Part shown: piece by piece, positions 42,876 to 55,513 of the stretch
How positions within the stretch are numbered: position 1 is the stretch's first letter
How the letters are laid out: the number at the start of each line of letters is the position of its first letter
NCBI GenBank assembly: GCA_024336345.1
Contig: JANFOG010000003.1
Coordinates: 3,230,501-3,294,500, forward strand
Origin: Mariannaea sp. PMI_226
Lineage: Eukaryota; Ascomycota; Sordariomycetes; Hypocreales; Nectriaceae
DNA: 64,000 bases
Direction of reading: 5' to 3'
Made by a program: the position numbers and the translations under genes
The notes under the pieces: generated by a model
What the model was told of the DNA's origin: nothing
The model's input: the letters and a program-made list of their open reading frames with translations, nothing else
The model's database searches: none

Positions 42876-43346
42876 CTAGTCTTCTCTCCTTCCAGCATCT
42901 AGGGCATCCCTACCCTGTGAGGATTCCCGAGACGGTGCAGAGGTCTCGCAGTCGTCTAGCGAATCCCCCATATCGAGCCCGGGATGAACGTCCGGTAGGC
43001 TTTTTCCAAGATGTCGGATAACATCGAGGAAAGAGCATCGCTCCCGGTTCTCCAAGCAGCGAGCGCATCGGAAGGTGTGTATAAGCTTGCACCTTGGATC
43101 TCGGGCGACACGGCATTCTCGATCGGCTCTCTCGCACATTTTACAACGGCGCACAGCCGGCTGGCCGTGCTTGTCCCCCTTAAGATAGTGCGTCTTGACG
43201 TGGTCGGCAAAGGACTTTAAGCCAACCATCGCTCCGCAAATATTGCAAGGCTTCTTGCGCGTCTTGGTCTCGCCTGGTGAAGAGGCCTTGCCTCCTTTCT
43301 TATCGCATGGGGTTTGGTAGGGACCAGCTTTTGAGACGGGCGCCAT
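42876..43346 (-). CDS. Small zinc-binding protein: C2H2 finger plus Zn2Cys6-like cluster, 156 residues
   Basis: A single-exon gene from ATG 43346 (MAPVSKAGPYQTPCDKK). Residues 30-33 are basic. One C2H2 finger follows (Cys34, Cys37, His49, His53; C-x2-C-x11-H-x3-H). Then comes CxxCx6C (Cys68, 71, 78), an isolated Cys86, and a second CxxCx6C (Cys94, 97, 104). The paired CxxCx6C is the pattern of the fungal Zn2Cys6 binuclear cluster, but the gap between the halves is 15 residues, longer than the usual 5-12. After this the protein is acidic and Ser-rich and ends at 156 residues, with no large regulatory domain. It is probably nuclear and DNA- or RNA-binding. It could be a truncated or single-domain regulator. 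Confidence 0.75.
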   Translation of the reverse strand: MAPVSKAGPYQTPCDKKGGKASSPGETKTRKKPCNICGAMVGLKSFADHVKTHYLKGDKHGQPAVRRCKMCERADRECRVARDPRCKLIHTFRCARCLENRERCSFLDVIRHLGKSLPDVHPGLDMGDSLDDCETSAPSRESSQGRDALDAGRRED

Positions 43347-43398
43347 TATTGTAAGGATAGGTTGTGGTCAAGTGACTGTGGTGAAGAACGTAGAACAT

Positions 43399-43428
43399 GA
43401 ACACCGGGGAATGGTGTTCTATATATAT
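43399..43428 (-). promoter_or_regulatory. Operator-like inverted repeat abutting TATA box of the zinc-protein gene
   Basis: Exact 7-bp arms GAACACC (43399-43405) and GGTGTTC (43413-43419) flank a 7-nt spacer, and directly beside them is TATATATAT (43420-43428), about 75-82 bp upstream of the ATG at 43346. On the gene's strand the TATA comes first, so the palindrome is between TATA and start codon, close to the likely start of transcription. Confidence 0.4.
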
Positions 43429-45500
43429 GTTTTGATTCTTGTGTATTTGGCGTTCATTCTGCTCATTACTTGAAGACAAGGTATGAGCAATGCTGCACAG
43501 GTGGGCTTGTTCGCAAGCATCCCGACGGTAGCAGGAAGAGATGGACTGGCAAACTTACATATGGCAGGCACAACGAGAGGGACAGGGTTCGGCAGAGGCT
43601 AAACTACCTGGGTAGATGCCATGTAGAATATGTAGAAGAACCTATTCAAGCTACAAGACGAGAACTCTGAAATGTTTTTGCCTTGGGTTGTGGCTGCCGA
43701 ATGGCACACTCCAATGGTATCCTATACGGAATGACTCTCGACATATCTGCTCAATGAGCACCGTGTTTGGTCACCAGGAATATCTCTTTATCTGAGCGCT
43801 CGTGATCTAAACTGGCTTGAGGTAGTGAAGCAGAAAACCTATCTTGAACTACAGCCTTCACTCAAAAAATCGAGACATACCTCGTTCATGCCATGCGGCT
43901 AACAGGATGAGTTCAACGCGTTGGGCTTCATTTAGTTCGCCGTTTGTCCAACTCAAAAACTTAGGCAGTATGCTTGCCGCGCGCCGCAATATGCATGATT
44001 ATAACCTTTTCTTCATAAATCAAAGCAAACGGGAAGGTCTTGCGCTATACAAAAGCTTCTTTTTTTCATCCTGCTCCGTAAATCGAGAAGAAATTAAGAA
44101 TGGAGGCTGATCATTGCCAAAGTGGGGATCCACTTCTTGCAGTCTGCTGAGCCGACGCCTACCCTACAAAGCATATCGCCATACTCTCACCGCGCTCAAT
44201 TTTGTGTCTCTAGCTTCAATTCTTATGGTTTTAATACTTAATGTAGTCTGGGCATCCATGGAAAATAAATATTGGAGGTTTGAATGGAAGGAAACGACTC
44301 TCGAACGGTGCTAATAGCGAAACTGGGAGCAGCAAACTACATAATCAAGCACACTGACAAACTTGTGGGTTTCAAATTCAATGAATTTTAGTAACCCAAC
44401 TTGCCAACGACCACCTATTAGACCATTCTAAGATAACTAATTAATCATCCCTACCAGAGATTATTTTGATATATTCCTCTCTTCTAAAATTTATCATACT
44501 TTCACGGTAGACTCATGTATTGCGTGCTTCCTGATATACGACCGGCACATAAAAGACCCAATTGCTTCTCGCGTAACTACCATTTATCCGATGCTTCAAC
44601 ATTGGACAGCGATTGGAGCCTTAAAAAACTGGTAATCATACGGGGATGGCCTAAGGCTAGTCATCGGCAGTAATTCATCTTGCCTTGCTTTATCGTCCAA
44701 GCTGGGCTCGAGGGGAACATTCAACTCGGGGAGTCACGATTTTGGCTCCCTCCCCCCATGACTCTTTGCATCTTCCTTTTTTTATTTCATATTCTAAAAT
44801 TAAAATCCTAGAGTGATTCTATTTCTCATCATTCTTTGACTCCATACGTCATGTGCCTTATCGAATGCAACATCCAATATTCCAGTTGCTCCATTCGTCA
44901 ACTTTAGATGAAACAACTTCACTTCTTCCATTGCAGTCCTCTATCTCGACAGAAAGCCCAGTGCGAGAATTTGGTTTATGTCCAAAAGATACTTCCGTTC
45001 CTTGATTTCATTCACGTCGACTCTCATTCAGAGGGCGTGTCGATATCCCACCCCGCCTCATCTTCATCCCTCAACTTCATCTAGACCTCCGGAAGACCCA
45101 TCCGGACCATCCTGATGGGAAATTCTCACTCACATGGGCAACTCTGAAAGCACATACACCGTAAGCACATGACTCTATCCCGGTGGTGAGGCTGATCTAG
45201 GGGATAAAGGATTGGTTCCCCGACCGTGGCGTGGAAAGAGATTATCCCCCAGCTTCCCAAGAACTTGGTTCTCAGTTGGCATGTGAAGGGGATACTCGGA
45301 GCGTTTCCGTCCAATGCGCTTGCTGATAATCTTCAAAATTGTTGACGCGTCCAAGCATCGCGAGTTTGATTCGTCCTGGACCGCGTTTGAATGCGTTGCT
45401 GCCTACCCAGCCCCCGTTGTGCACCAGCCCTCAGCCCCACGATAACTTCTCCCCCGATGTTGCCGTAAACACTTGTTTACAATATCACCATTTCCTTTAT

Positions 45501-45521
45501 CGTCGTCGTCGTCGTCGTCGT
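45501..45521 (+). repeat. (CGT)7 microsatellite
   Basis: Seven exact CGT units in non-coding sequence inside the gene-free interval. Confidence 0.8.
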
Positions 45522-48500
45522 TTTCGTAAGAGTTCTACTGCCTAATAATCGGCATCGTCGAGGCTGAGCTATTGCGGTGGCGATGTCATTATCGCGACCC
45601 AATGGTTGTTTCATAACTCGTGCTATAATGAGATGGCTGAGTACAGTGAGTCACCAAAGAAAAGCGAAACAAGGAACTGCCCAAATTAGCAAGAGGACCG
45701 GAGGGTTGGATAACCGCGTCACCTGATTGAGGCGATATCTAATTAGGCGAGGGATAAGTTATATGCGGTTCCTGATATGAAAAAGGGGGGAACGTTGTAG
45801 AGTAGGCATTTTTGCGACGGCGTCTCTAGAATTTCTACTAATGACAAGGAAAGTCCTCGTGACCGCGACACAAATGGGATCAGGCAGCACAAAAATCCCT
45901 TGCTTTGTCTACCAAAGAAAAGATGGAATGAGTCACTGCTGTATTAGCGATCAAAGGCGAGCGGCACCAATATATTTGGAATCAACGAGTAAGAAGCCGC
46001 AGGAGCAGGCTGAGCGCCTGATCACATGGCACGGAGATATGCCGTAAGTGGATCCTCCGGAGTCCGGCGACGGACCCGAGAGAGTGGATACATAGCACCG
46101 CCACAACCGGAGTGATGGGATGCTCCAAATCTTCCAACTTCTTCCAATTCTTGCGCCTTGGATTTCCATAATTTGCCATCAATGGGCATCACTAGCCCCA
46201 TCGGGCCTCATTCCAACGCCCCATCCCACGTGGCTCAATTCAACGACAGCACACCCACGGCTTCGCCTGTGCCATAGCAGATGCATGTCTCGAAAATATG
46301 TCGCTCGCACACAAATTATCCAAATGAGATTGGACTGAGCAAACCCAGGCAAATATCTGCTGCGGCTCGATCGGATAGCACCAAAGCACGCATATCGTCA
46401 CTTTGTCTCTCTGAATGTTGTGCATGCCCTAAAATCTGCTGAGTAATTACGACAATGCGCCGGAATCCATGGGAAAGCCGATGCGTTGGTTGCCTCCATT
46501 GAATTGGGCTCCAATAACGCAAGCCATCCATCCATCCGTTTCCCCTTTTCGTCATTTCGGTCATTTCGTGAAGAGAAGCTCTGACCCAAGGATTTCTGAG
46601 ATTAGATTGCACTTTTTTTTTTTTGTTCTTTTTACTTCTTTCTCATTCCCCCCCTGGTCCTCGGGGAGAGTCAAATCAAACCGGGGTCTGCTGGCTACAC
46701 CCTTGTTCGAGTCAGAACCACCCTCTGGTCAATAACATTATTGGTGGTGACATGGCCAGGGGAGGGGGAGGAACTCTTGATGTGGACATGCATCTGTGCA
46801 ACCCATGTCTGGAAACAGGCACAGCAGATGAAAGCACAACAAAAAAAATTTCAACAAAATATCAAACCAAAAATATTCATGCATGTAGTTTGTAGTTTGC
46901 AATTTTTTTTTTTAACTTTCCGACCCGGGTCTGTGTGACCGACGAGTTGCAACGGCGGGCACAGGGCCGGCTGTCCTGGTGTTACACTCAATTTCTCCAT
47001 CTGTATTGCCATGCCCTGGAATTGCTTAGCTCGTGAAGGCCTCTCGTTGCACTCAAGGACAAGCGCGCACTGTTGTTTCTCTTGTTGGGCAACCAGATAC
47101 ACCTATATTATATTGCTGGCGGTCACTGGGATCCTACCGTCACGTATGCAGTGGTTGTCAATACGACGCTCATGGAAGAGTTGCCAACCTCAACATTTCA
47201 CCACAGCAATAATGAGCTCACCGGGCACTTATGCTATACGCCAAGAACGAGGCGACGATCCTCTCGACCGGGCCGTATAATAATACACTCTGAAGTAAAA
47301 AGAATTGAAATAGACCACCCTTTCGTCGAGTCCGAGAGGAAAATCTCACTGTCACGGACACGTGCAAGGTGCAAGCGCGTAACCATATTGCGATGCGTGC
47401 ATCTTGACAGTATTGGATGGAGTCTCTGCATTCTGCATTTTCGACATCCAGCTTGATAAGCTTATGCCGAGACAGACACACCCTCTGCCCTCTCATTGTC
47501 CTATCTGCTTCTTGACAATGAGTTATTCGTCGCTAGCGACATGCAGCAGGACCATGCCCTAACACAACCTCGACAAACTGGACAAACTGCACGCCCTCCG
47601 GCTGGAACGGACCCCCCCCTTCTCAAGATCCCTCGAAAAGGATGAGAGAGAGAGGATCCACGAGGAAATTTCCGTCCTTTATGGGAAAAAGCAACGTCAT
47701 GATTTGATTGCCCTTCCGACACAACGCTTCCCTCACCTCCCCCCCTGCTTGCAGTAGTCAAGTACGCTATTCAATCGTCCCCTCTTCCCGAGCCGCCTGG
47801 AACACTCACTATGCATATGGTAGAGCTGGGCAAATTTCTAGCGGCGCCGCCATCGTGTCTCAAGCCTTGATTTTGATGTGTCTTCCGACATGCAGCTGCA
47901 CGATTGCGGCCGTCCGAATTCTTTTTGATCTCTGACAGGCTGAGTCCAACAACACTGTGTGGGCGGCCATGAAAAATACGTCTTCATGCTGGTCGGCAAC
48001 ACTCCGTACAAGGCACAAAAGGTCTACCAGAGGTGAAAACAAGACCCCAGAATCGGGTCAACTACATGATAGTATGAATGAATGGGTATATGGTTGGTGT
48101 TGTTTTGTTTATTTTTCCATACCTGGGCGACGCCGACTGAACTTACACGTCAGACCCCCATCAGCCAATTAATAGACTGAACAAGAAAAAAAAAAACACC
48201 TCTTGGTCGTCATTGCACTTACGAGACTGGTCTTAACCGCGCTCTTCAGATTTAGAGGCACTGCCCCATGCAGAGCACATTCCCATGCTGTTATTAGGGT
48301 TGGTATATCACGATAACCCCGCGATGATAAAGTTCGAATTATTGCGTAGCCGAGCAACAGTGACTTGTGAAAGAGTCGGTGAGGGAACCCAAGCTGTCTT
48401 GTTGGCTATCCATCTCGTACTACGTTGATGGAGGGGGTATCAGGAAAAAAGCGGTCTTCAAGACCCTATTTTTGGAGGGGTAATTAGGGCTGGCGCACCT

Positions 48501-51500
48501 GTTCTCTGTTTTCTCTGAGATCTCGGTGAGGCCACGAATAGCGTCGAGTCTTTTGACAGTTTTCACAGACACCCAAGTTCACTGCATACGAGACAGGGGT
48601 TGGCGAATTTGGTGGAAGCCCGCTCGAGAGGATTTTTTTCTGCAACATGCTGGTTCTCCCGAGTCTATAAGATATTACGGATCACGTCGACATATTTCCA
48701 CACCTTGACGGCACCTGGGTGGCTTCGTCTGGATCTCGACACCTTGAGCGCAGCAATAGGCCTGCGCGACGTGGTCTACCAGGTTGTATGGTGTGCGCTT
48801 GTTTGTGTGTTAACTTGATGTGTGATTGTGTGTGTGTGTGGGTTGCCAATCGGCAGCTGGCATGGGGTACAGGCGGGCCCGATTTTGACGGGGCGAGCGG
48901 ATGTTTGGACATCAATACAGGAAACGCGAGGGTTCGTTGGGAGAGCATACATGGCGCTGCAGATTCTCTCTGACAACAGAGCAAAGAACGAGGAGTCGAA
49001 CGCCTATTATGAGTCATAGTATCTATTCAGGTCCAAGACCCTTTATAGTCAGGCAGATGAAATTTTCTTCGTTCATCCAGAATTCATGAAAATGGGTTTC
49101 TTCTCTGGTTGTGCTGTGTCGGAAACCACCAGTGTGAAAAGCTCACCAAAATAGCCATGCACAACCACGGCTGTTTTTCTTCTTTGGTGAGACTTGGCGA
49201 AATAACGTCCCGCAGCTTATTGATAGAAAAATAACCAAAAAGAAAAAACAAACAAAAAAAAATAAAGAAAAACTAACAAAGAGTGAAAATTTTTCCCATG
49301 CCCAGCTCCTTGTTTGACCAGGTCTGCCGGCCGGGGTGTGAGTCTGGGGCAGGCGTCCAGGGGGATTATCAACTAATGACGGGAATTCCCAACAGACAAC
49401 TCGCCGAACAGACCAACATGCTGACTGCGACTTGGCAACCAATTGTTATTACGGTCTGGGCCGAAGAAATGGGAGGGCGTGCTAGAAGTGACGTATGTAA
49501 AAATGACTGAGCCCAGTGACTTTGCTCTCCTGCCTGCCTGGTCTATGACACCAGGCTGGAGAGCCAGCGACCCCTTCCACATCAGTCACCGACTGTCCAA
49601 TAAGCGATGAGAAGAGCAGACTCGTCAATCCTTTTGACCAGGGAGACCGAAAATTTTTTCAAAGGGTTTCACAGAAGAGCGCCTGTTGTTGCCTTTGACT
49701 GGACGTGCCAAGATTTGAGATTCAGGTTGTTCCTAATACAGTCTCGGAAGCTGCCTAGGATTCATTGCCCTGTTCCGTGCTTGAAACGAGGAAACCAGAT
49801 CATAACAATGAAATTAGAGGCGGTCCTCGAAGGCCATGCAAGCATGGCAGTAGGCAGACACCGAGCGTCACTGTTGCCGTTGTGGAGAGAATATTTAGTG
49901 TGCAAGACATGGGTCAAGGTGCCCAGCAAAACATGGCGTTACCAAGTTGGGCTGCCACTATCGTTGGAGTCCCTGACAATGGGTCCTGGCAAGGGGCGTG
50001 TACACTGTACCATTGGTGTTGTGCCTCCGTCGACCCATTGTCATGGCCTTCATCTCGGGGCCTAGTGACTAGGTGAAGCAGCTTGGACGAGTGTCCGTGT
50101 TTCCGTTTTCTCCTGGATTGAATGAGTTGAATTGCAATGGAGCTGGAGATATTGAGTTTCTAAATCCCGATCAGTTTATGAGAAAAATAACGAGAATGCA
50201 TATAAATGTGGAAAAGAATAACGGTGCTGAGCTGTCACGGAGCCACGCCGCATGTGTGCGTCAAGACGCACTCAAGCAAGGATTTGATTCCGATGACAAA
50301 AATACGGATCCCTTGGAAAATTACCTTGACTGTGGACAAGGCTGTGGAATCGATGATAAAGGTGTAGTGGGCACACAACCGGACGACGGTCCGTTGCCCG
50401 CGAATCCACTAGACATGGCTGTCAGATTGCCCAAAGAGTCAAGACGCCCCCGCCTCCACTGCTGGATCGCTAGGCCGCTGTCATTGCAGTGCAAAGGACC
50501 TGACTGGAGCCGCTGCACTCCGTTGGTACATAGCGTTAGTAGGTACTTCGTAACATGGCCGCTAAGCCTCAGTAACCGTCTCCTGGGACTTAGGCACGCG
50601 AGATGGGGCGGTCCAGGATGAGGGTGGAATATCCCAATGACACCGAGAAGTATCCCTGAACCTGCGGCTGAGGAGCATCTCTGCTCCCCATCTCCGGTTC
50701 CAGGATTATTCTCCGTTCTTTTCTTCCAGTTCCGATAAGATACAACCATGGTGAACAATTCATCACTAGGTTGATGAGATGCAGTGGCCCTCGCATCTCC
50801 CTGGAGCTTCTCCACGCGTGCGAATTCGTCAGAGAATATTTACCAATTCGCATCTTATACTTGCCAAGTTCGAATATTGAAAAAAAAAAAAAAGGGCCAG
50901 GGATCATGGTTGAAAGACTTTTATTAGTTGCTGGCCCTTGCAAGATGCCTATACGCTTGAATGCAAATAATTATTGACCCTGCTTTCGGTTATGTCACAG
51001 AAAGCGAATACGATGAGTGATACTCCTCTGGTTTCCATGAGGCCGCGGCGACCGTTCAAGATGAGATGTGACTGTTGAGAACTTATATACTTCATGTCAG
51101 TTTGTTTGGTTACTGCGGCACCTAAATTGAGAGACATTGGTTAGCAAGTTTGCGACCAAGAATGTTTTTAACAATGTGCTAGATCTTAGACCGCGCAACC
51201 AAGGACTAACAGAGAGCCCCGGCATGAGCGTCGAAGATAGACCGAGACAGCGAGTGAGACAGCCTCCCTGGCAGCTCAATCTGACCAATCATTATCTCCA
51301 TACTGGACGTACGGACTGGTACTGGAGCCTCGAGGCTGACGAGGGTCGGACTGGCGAATGAAGCGCAAAATTTTACTGTGTTGCAAGCCGAGGTCGACTT
51401 CGGCCGATTCGAAAAGATCAGGTTCCACTGAAAGAAAGTTATGCCTGAGAGAGACATTGTCTTCGATGGAGTGCTCATCTCGGCGAGTGGCGATCTGAGT

Positions 51501-54500
51501 ACCAACGACCGTCTTTTGATGCCTGTCTGCTGGATCGCAAAATGCCTTCAACACACTACAAGTCGTGACATACCTGATCGTGACAGATGTGGAATTGTGT
51601 GATGGAGGACAAGGTAGGCTGGCGAGGATGTCATGTACTATGTAAGTGACCTTACTCCATTCACTTGCCCATGAAGCCGTCGAATCAAGCTGCTGGAGAA
51701 CACAGATCAATCCCATTCGCCAGCAATTATCGCCCTGATGGTGGGTGCAGGGCTAAAGATGGGCCATGACGACGGACCACAGTACCGAGGATGCACGATT
51801 GCCCCATCCTCTTCCCCGCCCTGCGGAGAAAGCCAGTCTAGGCCAATCTGGCTCCCCGTCCACATATCCCGTCCATTGGTAGTCCGTATACCCGTCTTGT
51901 CACCTAACTCGGCACAGCCTGATTTCTGGATTTGGACCCCAAAACCAATTTCTTTCCACGACGAAGTTTCTGTAGTCGCTAATGCAGGGGTATGATCGAA
52001 GGTTTCCTTTCTTCCTACGATTCTGTGCATCTTCTGATTGCTTGCCTCGGTTGCGATGTAACATCATTCTTATTGCTAGTGGTTTTAACTATATCCTTAT
52101 TTGATGTGATTTGCGATGTTGTCATGCCGGTGATTGGAGGCAACGATATACTGTTTCTGGATGGTGAACTTCCCCCACTAAGACAGAGCTTGGAACACTA
52201 GTGGATAACTCGAGAAAGATTCGTCAGTCAAGAAAGGCTCATAATAATCATGAAGGGCAGACTGCTTCTAATGCTATTTCCAGCAACATTGGACAATGAA
52301 TGTTCGTGTAGCGAACCTACTGGATGGATGCTTAAAATCGGGAGTCGCGTTCTGACACTTCAATGCTCACGAGAATGGATACATCAAGACTAGTGTTTTG
52401 CCTGGCGAGGGCTTTGCATTCATGTAAATGAAGGTACTCATGAACAAAGTGAGAGCCGTCCTGGGATATCTCGAGTTTATCGAACACCACCCTGGTCGTC
52501 TTGATCTGTTCATGATATTCAAATCGAGTGCTGTATCCGTACGTATTGACTTTGCGACACTCACACATGGCGCTTCTCTCTCGATAAGACTGAACGTGAG
52601 GATGCGGATAATCTTGAGAACTGAACTTAGCGATTTGTGAGTTTCCTTCCTCCCCTCAATGGCGTTGTTATTGTGTTGAGGAAATGTCCGAACTGACTGA
52701 CAGTTCGACTGGACATGAAGTAAGGCAACGGGTGTTTCTGTTATGGGTGGCATTTGGTCTTGCCCGTGACTACCTATGACACCCAGTAGAACTCGGTTGG
52801 CTCACCAGCGTCGCCTTACACTTCTACTTGAGTCTGCTTCTGCTCCGTTTTCTGCTCTTGCTCTCTACGTACGGAGCAGAGTCCCCAGCATCCGTTGCAG
52901 GTTTTACGGGCCATCCATGATGGTCCGTGGCATTTGCTCGTATTTCCGTATACTTGTATATGTATATCCCAGAGTCAGCCCAGGCTTCTCACAATAAGTC
53001 TGAACGAACAAGCTTGAGCCCTGTAATTAGGTTATGGTACGTCTCCGTTACGGCGGAGGTGCTAATTACGCCGGACCAGGGTTGCGCCAACCGATTAACT
53101 GGGCGCCGTCTGAATCACACCGAGCCGAATTGGACGTCCGTTAAGGCCCTTGTCGTGGCTTGTCGTGTCTTGCCGCCCGCGCGCCTAGAAGCCCAAGGAG
53201 AAGGAAAAATTTTCACCGGAACCGTTTGGCGGACACCCGGGACGGCGGATTAGAGGAATCCACCTTGGCCTATCATCTCGCTTATTCCCCACTGGTATAA
53301 TTGAACTGGCACTTTGGTGGAGAGAGAATTTGAGAAGAAGGCTGCGGCCCCGCCTCAGGGTGACTCCTTCAGAGAGGCGTAGCGTAGGTAGAGCAACAGG
53401 ACTTTTAACCTAGGCACAGCATTGCTTCTCACCCATGAGGGCGGCCATGGCACTATAGGGGGGCCAGGAGACGGTAGCCAGAGACGAAAAAGCAAAGCAC
53501 TGGCTGAATTTTCTTTTCTTTTCTTTGGAGTTTTTTTTTTTTTTTTCCCCTCTCGTCTGGCTGATTTTTGTGGCCTCACAGCCAGACTTTTCTTGACCCT
53601 TGCATCAGAGGCTGAAAAAAATCTTTGCACTTCTGAGACGAAGCGAGACACAAAAGCAATGAGGGGGGGAGCAAAAAAGAAATCGTCGAAATTGCTGTGT
53701 GCGTGTGCGCACTGAACAGCAACAATTCTCAGTTTGTGCGTGTCTGTGTCCTGAGAACAGATTACGGGTGTTGGATTAAAGCACGGAGCATTTGCGATAC
53801 AGGCACCCCCGTCCATGTTCAGCTGAGGGAAAGGGCAGGTCCGCCAACGAGCAACGCTGTAACCAGTTGCCCTGCTCTACTAGCAATTGCATTTACTGCC
53901 CTTGGATTGCCTGGAGGGCCTGTTATTGGATCAGCGAGATTCGCTAAAAGTGTTTGCTTCGTGCTTTGTGCTGCTATTCGGGCCTGTCTCATCTTTCAGA
54001 AGCTCTCTCCCATTTCAAGGCGGCCTCTTTCTCTAGCTGAGCACACTCTCTCAAAGCAACCAACCCGAACAAAACTGGATGCTCTAAGCCCCCTTTTCAA
54101 CTCTTGTTGCATCAATCAGACATCGAGTCTTTGAGTCGAGCAAGATGTTGAGTCATCAGCTGAAACCTGGCATTGTGCGGGCAACATCTCGTAACCAGTC
54201 GAAGGAGCTGGATGCTACTCCGTCAAATCAATTGGGTTGATTAATATGGCGTACAGATTACCGGGCAGAGATTTATCAGCGACCCAGAGCAAAGGCACCC
54301 CTAAAAAAAAACTGGCATCGGAGCGCGGCGTATTGGTAACGGGGAAGCATTGCCCATTGCAGTGCCCCGGCCTGTGCTTGCTAACTGATTAGTGCGCAGC
54401 AGAAAATGCGTCACCTCATCATTCATGGAATACATGGAATACCTGACCAAATAGCAACTGAGATTGGAAGTGAGGGAATGAAGAGTCACAGTGCGATACC

Positions 54501-54742
54501 AAGTTTATACTTACTGTACACATTTGGCTGGGGTGACTAACAGCTTGCTAGCTGCACACCATACTACGTCGTCCTGAGTAAAAGAAGAGTCATTGCCTGC
54601 ACTGCCTGCCCTGCACCGGCCCTTGGGCTCCAAGGACCAAGACAGCAGGCGCAAACTACAGGCCCCCCTTTCGTTCTCTTGCCATCCCAACTTCCTTCTA
54701 TCCTCGACCCCCTGCTTCCTCCTTCCCAGAGTTGACCCCTGT

Positions 54743-54765
54743 CACACGCACACACACGCACACAC
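54743..54765 (+). repeat. CA/CG dinucleotide repeat in the gp1-like promoter
   Basis: Alternating CACACGCACACACA-type sequence, in a C/T-rich stretch upstream of the gp1-like gene. Confidence 0.7.
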
Positions 54766-55172
54766 CCTGCTCCTCCCTTCATCCTTGTCGCATTCCCTTG
54801 CCGGTTGCTCCTCGCTCCCTTTCATAATTTTTTTTTTATTTTTACACGCCCCCTGCCTGAGCCCGCTTGGGAGTCAAAGGTGCCCACACATAATCTGCCT
54901 GTGGGAAAGAACAATATATATCGCTACACACGCCCGTTCCAACCGGCCTCGCCTTCTCCCCTTTCAGCATCTTGGCGTCTGCCAACCATAGTACAACCGC
55001 AACAGATTATAGCATCGCCAGCACGTTGGTGCCGACGTAATCGCTCATTCACAACAAACCACACTGGCTGGAGCTTCACGAAGCGTCCAGCGTCTTCTCG
55101 TCACTTCGACTAGGTTCTCTTGGATTTAGTCTCGACAGCCTCGACGGAGGAAGGATATCTTTCAGATCGGTC

Positions 55173-55229
55173 ATGTTTGCAGCAAGACACTTCTCTAACC
55201 CTTTTCTATCCGACTACATACCGAGGTGA
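55173..55229 (+). other. Upstream ORF, 18 codons, in the gp1-like gene leader
   Basis: ATG at 55173 opens an 18-codon frame (MFAARHFSNPFLSDYIPR) that stops at 55229, about 280 nt before the main ATG. It counts only if this part is retained in the mRNA leader, which the sequence alone cannot show. Confidence 0.3.
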
Positions 55230-55477
55230 CGGGCTTAAACCGATCATCCTCTCCTGGACCGCCTCTTCCCCGGCGTGTCCTGAAAAAAGTTTTGAACAGA
55301 GTTAACTGCGAACACCAATACTTGATTCTGACTGCAGTTCCAACGAACACAGTTCCGTCCTTTCTCACATAAAAAACCCAAAAAAAGTCTAAAACAGAAA
55401 ACAACCAATCTACTACTCAACTGCCATCGGGGCTGGAGGAGAGCAGTTGTTACTTGCTTCTATCGAGGCCACATTGG

Positions 55478-55513
55478 ATGTCAGTAGGACATCTTCCTTA
55501 CACAAGATCATGA
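55478..55513 (+). promoter_or_regulatory. Upstream ORF (11 codons) overlapping the gp1-like start codon as ATGA
   Basis: ATG at 55478 opens a frame MSVGHLPYTRS whose TGA (55511-55513) overlaps the ATG of the main coding region (55510-55512). It lies only 32 nt upstream of that start, so it is almost certainly within the 5' leader. Stop-start overlaps of this form allow termination-reinitiation or repress the main frame. Confidence 0.55.

Larger units (their letters stand above)
43429..55170. other. Gene-free interval of about 12 kb before the gp1-like gene
   Basis: I find no open frame with recognisable sequence or convincing exon structure on either strand. Local features are simple: (CGT)7 at 45501-45521, a GT-rich stretch at about 48791-48841, A-rich sequence at 49220-49280, A14 at 50880-50893, T16 at 53531-53546, CCGTTACGG at 53046-53054, and CA/CG repeats at 54743-54765. 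From about 54600 it is the pyrimidine-rich promoter of the gp1-like gene. It could hold long upstream control sequence, non-coding RNA, or decayed repeats. Confidence 0.45.

Noticed and set aside
46300..49500. Possible decayed transposon within the gene-free interval
   Set aside because: No terminal repeats, no reverse transcriptase or transposase motifs in any frame that I could read.
49607..50065. Open frame of 152 codons (+)
   Set aside because: No domain, no conserved-looking block, and no supporting splice sites.
50073..50621. Open frame of 182 codons on the plus strand in the gene-free interval
   Set aside because: Overlaps an equally long frame on the other strand (50321-50815), no recognisable motif, mixed composition; likely chance.
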